A stretch of 12,493 nt of DNA from JAQUGA01 sp964521105 (lineage in GTDB: Bacteria > Bacteroidota > Bacteroidia > Bacteroidales > WCHB1-69): contig CAZFPO010000085.1 of assembly GCA_964521105.1 (NCBI GenBank), positions 1 to 12,493 on the forward strand. Reading direction: 5' to 3'. Position numbers and translations under genes: made by a program. Shown piece after piece: positions 6,215-12,493 of the stretch (within the stretch, counting starts at the first letter, position 1; each line of letters opens with the position of its first letter). The notes below the pieces were generated by a model, which saw only the letters and a list, made by a program, of their open reading frames with translations, had not been told where the DNA came from and did no database searches.

Positions 6215-6222
6215 CAAAGATA
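6215..6222 (-). promoter_or_regulatory. Bacteroidota -7 promoter box for the carbamoyltransferase operon
   Basis: On the minus strand this reads TATCTTTG, a full TAnnTTTG match identical to the box before the gene at 2077. It ends 13 nt before the ATG at 6201. No clear TTTG is seen at 19-21 nt upstream, so the -33 element is weak or absent. Confidence 0.5.
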
Positions 6223-6241
6223 TGAAAAAAGAAATCTTTTA

Positions 6242-6298
6242 ATTCATTAATAAGGAATGAAACTCAATTTTTATAAAGTTGTACTCAAATTAATGAAT
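6242..6298. repeat. 10-bp inverted repeat between the giant gene and the operon
   Basis: ATTCATTAAT (6242-6251) and ATTAATGAAT (6289-6298) are perfect inverted copies 37 nt apart, in the 158-bp gap after the giant gene stop and before the operon promoter box. The arms are AT-only apart from one C/G pair and no T-run follows, so this is a weak terminator candidate. It could be an operator or chance. Confidence 0.3.
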
Positions 6299-6359
6299 AG
6301 GAGATTTATATAAAAATCGAACTGTTTGATTTGCTTCTGTTTTTTTTAACCCAAAACAA

Positions 6360-9300
6360 TTATAATTTCACAATTTTAATCATCTCTTTTTTAATACCAT
6401 TATCAAAATTCAACATATATACACCAGCTGATAAAAATGATAAATCCAATGAAATATTGTTTCCAACTTCGTTGCCCGAAAAGCTAAACTCTTTAATTGG
6501 TTTACTATCGAGATTTGAAATGGTAATATTTATTTGTGAAGAACTGTTTGAATTGAAAGATACATTTATTTCATTTTTAAAAGGATTTGGGAAAACTTTT
6601 ATTCCGTTACTAAATGAATTATTATTTTTACATCCCGACACCGAAATCATATCAAAGCGGGCTGTTGTTCCATCAAAATCAACTTGCTTTAAGCGATAAT
6701 AAAATAAATCATTTTGATTTTCGGCACTCAAAATATTGTCGATAAACGAATAATTCATAACGGTATTGCTGTTTCCCGAGCCTAAAACAGTTCCTACCAC
6801 TTCCCATTTTTTGGTATCAATACTTCGCTCAATAGCAAAATATGAATTATTAATTTCACTTGCCGTTTTCCACCTTAATTCTACATTTCCGGCACCTTTA
6901 CAATCGGCATTAAACGAAATAAGAGTAATTGGCAAGGTGTTTTTATTACTACTCGAGCCCAAAGTAAATGGCGAAAAGTTAGTAACTAATTCAGACGTAA
7001 TAGTTCCTGAGGTTAAATCACCCGTAATAGCAGTTTGTCCTTTTGTAGTCCAAATTGAACCGTCCCAACGGGCAACTAAAAGCGATGCTAAATCGCCAAT
7101 ACCACCACTTCTTTCGTCCCAACTAAGGGTTACAAAAACATTGTTAGTACCAACTCTATCTAAAGTCCAGTATTCGGTACGGCTTATAATTTGAATTGGA
7201 AGTTGAATTGTACTATACGATAATAATGGATTTTCATTAATGTAACGAGCAGTAAACCAGTCGGTATCAAAGCTTGTCCCTTGTGCATCAGAAATTTTTA
7301 TGGGAGCAAAATAGTTATTATTCCCGGTTGGAAAAGTATAAGAGGTATTTCCAATTTTCCTTACAGGTCCATCAACAAAACTCAGTGCATTTGCATTTAT
7401 AGAACTTGCATTTTTTTCAAAGCTTACCAAACCCAAACCCGACACCACAATAATTCCCTTAGTAAAAGTTGCTGAGTTCGAAATAATCATTGGATCGGTA
7501 ACATTAAAATTGTCATACACAAGGCTATTATTATTAAAAATGACATCATAAAATTTACTACCACCCGAAAAAATACTTTGACTGACATTTCCATTGAAAG
7601 TAATTGTGCCCAAGTCGTTATAAAAAACTCCAACATTTGAAAAGTTTCCACCAACAGTGTGCAGGTAATTTCCTGCATGAAAATTATTGGAAATTAATAA
7701 TGAACCGTTAATTGAAAGACTTCCCGATGCAGATTTAATTCCACCTCCTGTAAAACTAATATTATTAAAATTGCAACTACTAATTAATCCTGAATTTCCG
7801 GTATTAAAATCAATAGTTGAATTAGAAGGGGTAAAAACACCGTTATTTGTCCAATTTTGCCCCACCGAGTGAGTGAAATTACCCGCTGTAAAATTATTTG
7901 AAATCAACATATTTCCGGCAATTGCTAAAGACCCAACCGCTGTTTTTGAACCATTACCCGAAAATATAATATGATTAAAATTGCTTGCTCCGATATTGGC
8001 AGCATTGTTTCCAACAAAATCAATCGTAGAACCATTCGCATTAAAAGTGCCCGAATTTGTCCAGTTGCCACCAACAGTGTGTGTAAAGTTTCCAGCGGTA
8101 AAATTATTTGATATTAACACATTCCCATCAACCGAAAGAACTCCTAAGGCAGTTTTTTCACCCGAACCACTGAAAATTAAATTATTAAAATTACTTGCAC
8201 TAATGTTGCCCGAATTTGAAGTATTAAAATCAATAGTTGAACCATCGGAAACAAAAGTTCCATTTTTGGTCCAATTTTGTCCTACGGTATGGATAAAATT
8301 GCCTGCAGTAAAATTATTGTCAATGGTTACATTGCCGGCAATATTTAAAATTCCACTTGCCGTATTTGTTCCCGAACCGCTAAAAATAACATTATTAAAA
8401 TTACTGCTTCCAATGTTTGCCGAAGAACTTCCATTAAAGTTGATAGTTGACCCAATAGAATTAAATGTTCCACTGTTTGACCAGTTTCCAGAAACCGTAT
8501 GGGTAAAACTACCAGCCGTAAAATTGTTTGTTATAGAAACATTTCCATCAATGGATAAAACTCCCGTAGCTGTTTTTAAACCACTTCCACTAAAAATTAT
8601 ATTATTAAAATTACTTGAGCCAATGTTACCCGAAGTTGTTCCGTTGAAATTAATAGATGAACCAGCAGAGACAAAAGTACCATTTTTAGTCCAATTACCT
8701 CCTACAGTATGAGTGAAATTTCCAGCAGTGAAATTATTAACAATATCGACATTCCCTGCAATGGATAAAACTCCTTGTGCTGTCTTTACTCCTGCTCCAC
8801 TGAAAGTAATGTTGTTAAAATTACTGGAATTTATGCTTGCATCATTGTTTCCAATAAATTCAATAGTAGAACTATTTGCATTAAAAACCCCATTATTAGT
8901 CCAACTACCCGAAACAAAATGTGTAAAATTACCTGCCGTAAAATTATTTAAAATCAATACATTACCACCAATAGAAAGACTTCCTATCGCATTTTTTACG
9001 CCATTACCACTAAACGTTATGTTATTAAAATTACTGGATCCAATACTTCCAGAATTTACCCCATTGAATTCTATGGTTGAACCGGTAGCATTAAAAGTTC
9101 CAGCATTTGACCAATTTCCACCAATTTTATGCGTTAAATTTCCAGCGGTAAATGTAGTTCCAGCTCCAATAGAAAAATTTCGATTTACATTAATAATTTG
9201 ATTAGCTAAAACAGAAACTAAACCTGACAAAGAAAAGTCGCCCAAGGTTGTAAATTCGCTGTTTGGCAATGTTTTAACTCCACTTCCACTTAACTCTATG

Positions 9301-12300
9301 TGATAGTATTGATTTCCTTCGGGAAGTATAACTGTTTGTGGATTTAAACCATTATAACCCACCATAGTTTCGCCATAAAAAACGGTATTCCAGGTTCCAC
9401 TATTTGTTACTGTATTGGCAATTCTCATTACTGAACCACCTATCATCGAAAGTTTCATTCCACTACCAATTTGAACATCGTAAAAATTTGTGGTACCAGA
9501 AATTGCCGAATTAGCGTTTAAAAATTTCACCACACTTGTACCAGCGTCAAAGGCACCTAAATTATTCCACGAAACATCTCCATTATTTTGGTTTAATGCA
9601 CCCAATACTTCAATGGTTGAATTTTCGGCTTTATATGTTCCACCTTCATAAATTCTAACATAATTTGCTTGAAATAGTTTTCCTTGTCTAGCATTTAATA
9701 CTCCACCATCAAAAATGTATAAATATTTCACTCTGGTAGTATCATTTGTGGGCAAAACCGGTTTATTTGGTGTTGCAGGAATATAAACATAATGTTTTGT
9801 AGCAGGAATTCCCTCCAAAATAGCATTTGTAGGCGATTTATTGTCTTGCCAGTTATTATTTTTTGTCCAATCGGTTGGAAATTCAGGATCGGTTCCCAAC
9901 CAAACAAAAATACTATCACCCGATGGAGCAACTCGTTCGGAAACCATCCATATTTTGGATTGGCTTTGAGGCGTTTGAACATCATCAATATAAGCTATTT
10001 CGCCAGTTTGAGAATACTCTTTTAGAACTAAATAACTAATTGAATGACTCGCTAATGTGATAAAGTTTGAACTTGTATTTTGAGCCGACTGTCCATGTTC
10101 ATGTGGTGAAGGTCCAGCATAAGGGATATGATGATCCCAAAAAACTAAATTTGACTCATTACTACCATTTAGCTCACTATCTAAGTATTTCAACGTTAAA
10201 TTAAATCGTGTTGGTGCCGAACCAGGGTTAGATCCAGTTCTAACAATTTCATAATATCGTTTTAATGTGTTTGATTTAATTGGGTGTGTTTGACCAATTT
10301 TGATAATAAACAATAATTCATCGGGTAATTGAGCACCAGTTCCATTTGTAAAAGCAATGGTCGTGTATTGACTACCAAAAGTATAAACTGTGTTAGGGGT
10401 AAAACTATTACGTTTAACTCTACCGCTCACATCACCCATTCCAATAGTGGTTGAACTTGCACCCATGTATAGCGTTTTCATTGCTGAACCATCCCACATA
10501 TCGAGCGAACCTTTTGTAGCTGAAGGATTTCCAACAGCAAGGTTCAATATCCCATTAACCGTGATATCATTAATTGCAGTTGCACCAAAAACTGAGTATA
10601 TTGACAAATTATTGTATGTTCCAGTTGATACCGTTTGGGCAGCTAAAGCACTGTTGTAATTTACAGTACCTCCCCAAACTTTTCCAACTGTGATTGGTGA
10701 CACAGAAGTATTTTGAGTTAATAAAGTACCCGAATGACTAACAGTAGATACTCCTAATAAATAAGTTGACATGTCCAAAGTAGTTGAAATATTTGTAGTG
10801 AAATTTCCTAAAACATTCAAATTACTTAAAGCAGTAACTGTTCCCACCGTATTACTAATCGAAAAATTATTAAAAGAGCTACCGCCGCTGTTAATTTGTT
10901 GAGTGGTAAGACCATTAAAAATAATAGTTCCGTTATTATGATTAAAAGTACCTGCATTTACAAAATTATTGGCAACATTTATTACTCCTGATGGTGCCGT
11001 TAAAGAAGATATAGCAGCAATACTTAGGTTGTAAAATGAATTAACGGAAGAACCAGAAATTGCAGTTGTTCCATTAAAATTCACAGTGCCCGAGTTTGCT
11101 ATAAATGAACCATTATTTACCCAATTTCCATTAACACTTAAAGTACTATTAGCAGCAATAGTTAAAGAAGCACCAGCATTAATGGTGATATTTCTGCAAA
11201 CACCTCCAGCAATACCAACTACGGGTTGAAAAGGAGCGGTAGAAGGAATAATTACACTTGTAGAAGCGATTGGAACTCCACCACACCAGTTAGATGCGGT
11301 ATTCCAATCGGTACTTGTAACTCCAATCCAACTTCCGATAGAAATTACCGCCAATGTAACATCTTTAGAAAACGTTTGAGAACAGCTATTTGCCCAACTA
11401 GTAATGGTTAATCCTGTAATTCTTAAAATTTGACCATTGTTTACACTAGTTAAGGTAGATGTAAAAAAATTAGCTACACCCAGATTATTAGCAACAACTC
11501 CAGTAACAGGTGCTTGACTAACCCCATTTATAGAATAATTAACCGTAAATGTTGTGCTTGGAATTAAACCACTTAACGAAATAATTGCGGTCGAACCATC
11601 GCATGTTTCCGAAGTTAACGTTGCATTTGTTAATGTTGGTAAGGGATTAACCACCACTAATTTTGTTTCGGAATTTGTATAGGTTGTGCCATTAAGAACA
11701 GTTAACACGGTTAATCGAGCTCTATAAGTACCTAAAATTGTGTTTGGAATATTAACATTCTGAGTTGAAAAATATGAAGTATCATTTGCTGGCGAAATGA
11801 CTCGCCACGAATAAACTACAGCACTACCTATTGCACCCGAATAGCTACCCGTTAGCTGCATGGTTTGATTAAAGCATAAAGGACCATTATCGGCAGGAAT
11901 AGCATTTAATGTTCCGCCGGCAGCAACTGCCATTAATTGATCAAACGTATAAATATCACCCGGTGCCCCAGCACAAGCGGCATATTTTTGAGTACCAATC
12001 CAAATTTCTTTATTGTTATTGCAATTATCTGTAAGAAGTCCATTTGTAGTAACAAATAAAACAGCATCAGCTGGTAATTGCAATTTAACTTTATTGAAAA
12101 AATAAACTGAGCCTCCAGGGTTAACAACTAATTCCATAGTATTCAGCGTGAATGTAATAACGGCGTTTGTTCCAGTTAAGTACAATCGACCTGCACTAGT
12201 TACAGTGATACGCCCCATATTTTGAGTTGTAATACCACCCGTTCCAATAGTAACAGTATGACTAATTGTAACATTTCCAGTTCCCGTAAATTGACCGGGG

Positions 12301-12446
12301 TAACCATGTCCGGCAGTAGGTGTAATCCACGAAGTGCCATTATATCTTTGCCAAGTTGACAAGGTTGTATAATTTCCATTTACCGTAGACCGATAATCTC
12401 CAACAACTTGAGCAAAAGTAGATAAGGAAAATAATATAAGAAAACA
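6360..12446 (-). CDS. Giant T9SS-exported repeat surface protein, 5' end frameshifted
   Basis: The frame is open from just after a TAG at 12449-12447 to the TAA at 6362-6360 (2028 codons). Residue numbers below count from an in-frame TTG at 12362, which is unlikely to be the real start: the 28 codons before it encode ILFSLSTFAQ followed by VVGDYRSTVNGN, a signal-peptide end and mature start typical of T9SS cargo. In order: a STWQRYNGTSW module (1-150); PKD/Ig-like sequence (about 160-340); W-rich NW modules with beta-solenoid sequence (344-600 and 820-1060); seven 70-residue repeats (about 1072-1600); an FVDGPVRKIG segment; a pre-CTD module (LRWKTASEINNSYFAIERS to YYRLKQVDFDG); and a type A sorting domain (1920-2000), IKVFPNPF to SAGVYMLNFDNG. 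The role is probably adhesin or matrix protein, exported through the outer membrane and anchored after CTD cleavage. No enzyme domain is recognised. Confidence 0.9.
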   Translation of the reverse strand, partial: CFLILFSLSTFAQVVGDYRSTVNGNYTTLSTWQRYNGTSWITPTAGHGYPGQFTGTGNVTISHTVTIGTGGITTQNMGRITVTSAGRLYLTGTNAVITFTLNTMELVVNPGGSVYFFNKVKLQLPADAVLFVTTNGLLTDNCNNNKEIWIGTQKYAACAGAPGDIYTFDQLMAVAAGGTLNAIPADNGPLCFNQTMQLTGSYSGAIGSAVVYSWRVISPANDTSYFSTQNVNIPNTILGTYRARLTVLTVLNGTTYTNSETKLVVVNPLPTLTNATLTSETCDGSTAIISLSGLIPSTTFTVNYSINGVSQAPVTGVVANNLGVANFFTSTLTSVNNGQILRITGLTITSWANSCSQTFSKDVTLAVISIGSWIGVTSTDWNTASNWCGGVPIASTSVIIPSTAPFQPVVGIAGGVCRNITINAGASLTIAANSTLSVNGNWVNNGSFIANSGTVNFNGTTAISGSSVNSFYNLSIAAISSLTAPSGVINVANNFVNAGTFNHNNGTIIFNGLTTQQINSGGSSFNNFSISNTVGTVTALSNLNVLGNFTTNISTTLDMSTYLLGVSTVSHSGTLLTQNTSVSPITVGKVWGGTVNYNSALAAQTVSTGTYNNLSIYSVFGATAINDITVNGILNLAVGNPSATKGSLDMWDGSAMKTLYMGASSTTIGMGDVSGRVKRNSFTPNTVYTFGSQYTTIAFTNGTGAQLPDELLFIIKIGQTHPIKSNTLKRYYEIVRTGSNPGSAPTRFNLTLKYLDSELNGSNESNLVFWDHHIPYAGPSPHEHGQSAQNTSSNFITLASHSISYLVLKEYSQTGEIAYIDDVQTPQSQSKIWMVSERVAPSGDSIFVWLGTDPEFPTDWTKNNNWQDNKSPTNAILEGIPATKHYVYIPATPNKPVLPTNDTTRVKYLYIFDGGVLNARQGKLFQANYVRIYEGGTYKAENSTIEVLGALNQNNGDVSWNNLGAFDAGTSVVKFLNANSAISGTTNFYDVQIGSGMKLSMIGGSVMRIANTVTNSGTWNTVFYGETMVGYNGLNPQTVILPEGNQYYHIELSGSGVKTLPNSEFTTLGDFSLSGLVSVLANQIINVNRNFSIGAGTTFTAGNLTHKIGGNWSNAGTFNATGSTIEFNGVNSGSIGSSNFNNITFSGNGVKNAIGSLSIGGNVLILNNFTAGNFTHFVSGSWTNNGVFNANSSTIEFIGNNDASINSSNFNNITFSGAGVKTAQGVLSIAGNVDIVNNFTAGNFTHTVGGNWTKNGTFVSAGSSINFNGTTSGNIGSSNFNNIIFSGSGLKTATGVLSIDGNVSITNNFTAGSFTHTVSGNWSNSGTFNSIGSTINFNGSSSANIGSSNFNNVIFSGSGTNTASGILNIAGNVTIDNNFTAGNFIHTVGQNWTKNGTFVSDGSTIDFNTSNSGNISASNFNNLIFSGSGEKTALGVLSVDGNVLISNNFTAGNFTHTVGGNWTNSGTFNANGSTIDFVGNNAANIGASNFNHIIFSGNGSKTAVGSLAIAGNMLISNNFTAGNFTHSVGQNWTNNGVFTPSNSTIDFNTGNSGLISSCNFNNISFTGGGIKSASGSLSINGSLLISNNFHAGNYLHTVGGNFSNVGVFYNDLGTITFNGNVSQSIFSGGSKFYDVIFNNNSLVYDNFNVTDPMIISNSATFTKGIIVVSGLGLVSFEKNASSINANALSFVDGPVRKIGNTSYTFPTGNNNYFAPIKISDAQGTSFDTDWFTARYINENPLLSYSTIQLPIQIISRTEYWTLDRVGTNNVFVTLSWDERSGGIGDLASLLVARWDGSIWTTKGQTAITGDLTSGTITSELVTNFSPFTLGSSSNKNTLPITLISFNADCKGAGNVELRWKTASEINNSYFAIERSIDTKKWEVVGTVLGSGNSNTVMNYSFIDNILSAENQNDLFYYRLKQVDFDGTTARFDMISVSGCKNNNSFSNGIKVFPNPFKNEINVSFNSNSSSQINITISNLDSKPIKEFSFSGNEVGNNISLDLSFLSAGVYMLNFDNGIKKEMIKIVKL
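7560..9155 (-). repeat. Seven 70-residue repeats in exact 210-bp register
   Basis: The codons for NFNN recur at plus-strand anchors (ATTAAAATT or close) starting 7764, 7974, 8184, 8394, 8604, 8814 and 9024, each 210 bp apart with no indel. Each 70-residue unit runs roughly NFNNIIFSGSG, then KTA.GVLSI.GNV.I, NNFTAGNFTHTVG, NWTNNGTFNANGSTIDF and NSGNIGSS. The short strands and Asn/Gly turns suggest a parallel beta-solenoid of about three turns per unit. A partial unit at each end caps the array. Copies differ at many third codon positions, so they are not a very recent expansion. Confidence 0.92.
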
Positions 12447-12493
12447 CTATTGTCCGATAAAAAATCAAAAACGCTTTAATCCAATTGCAACTA
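12442..12493 (-). other. Out-of-frame 5' piece of the giant gene (signal-peptide start)
   Basis: Reading leftward from 12492, a different frame from the main gene encodes SCNWIKAFLIFYRTIVF without a stop and runs off the window edge. If one T is removed from the TTTT run (AAAA at 12441-12444 on the plus strand), this joins the main frame as ...YRTIVF then LILFSLSTFAQ, a convincing signal peptide. The start codon would lie beyond the window. The break may be a true frameshift or a base-calling error. Confidence 0.5.

Noticed and set aside
7560..9155. CRISPR array or other non-coding tandem array
   Set aside because: The 210-bp period is in frame throughout, divergence is partly silent, and units are not split into identical repeats and unique spacers.
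7981..9201. Long plus-strand open frames (243 and 162 codons) opposite the giant gene
   Set aside because: They mirror the 210-bp repeat array in antisense, have repeating Pro/Leu/Lys-rich translations, no signal or domain, and lie within a clear minus-strand gene.

Overview
The window looks like chromosomal DNA from a member of the Bacteroidota. The evidence is low GC content, Bacteroidota-type -7 promoter boxes (TAnnTTTG) in front of genes, Shine-Dalgarno-poor A-rich leaders, signal peptides ending in FAQ, and a very large surface protein ending in a type A type IX secretion (T9SS) sorting domain. The species cannot be named from this sequence.

Layout from left to right: (1) A minus-strand pair at 1-1115: an Rpn/PD-(D/E)XK-type nuclease gene followed 6 nt later by an unrecognised acidic protein that runs off the left edge. 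(2) A gene-free spacer of about 960 bp (1116-2076). It holds a structured, GC-richer segment with several inverted repeats, a 16-bp direct repeat whose copies start exactly 500 bp apart, a tandem 16-mer, and a C/T/A-rich tract with a 15-bp period. (3) A plus-strand pair at 2077-3243: a small exported beta-barrel-like protein and a thioredoxin-fold lipoprotein, ending in a terminator hairpin that also lies just past the convergent operon. (4) A tightly packed four-gene minus-strand operon (6201 down to 3299): a Bacteroidota membrane-anchored protein of unknown function, a NodU/CmcH/TobZ-type carbamoyltransferase, a 49-aa DUF5989 protein and an SxtJ-like membrane protein. Gaps are 1-4 nt. (5) A giant minus-strand gene (about 12446 down to 6360, more than 2000 aa) for a T9SS-exported surface protein. 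It has PKD/Ig-like and W-rich N-terminal modules, a central array of seven 70-residue repeats in exact 210-bp register, a common pre-CTD module and a type A sorting domain. Its signal peptide is interrupted by an apparent one-base frameshift near the right edge.

How the parts may work together (inference): the carbamoyltransferase, DUF5989 and SxtJ trio is a recurring gene set thought to carbamoylate a hydroxyl on a glycan or secondary metabolite at the inner membrane. The giant protein would be an adhesin or matrix protein anchored outside, and the thioredoxin lipoprotein would act in the periplasm. Nothing in the window links these units into one pathway. I see no rRNA, tRNA, CRISPR array, transposase with recognisable ends, or phage module. 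The least explained parts are the structured spacer at 1170-1685, the broken signal peptide at 12441-12449, and the strict 210-bp repeat register.
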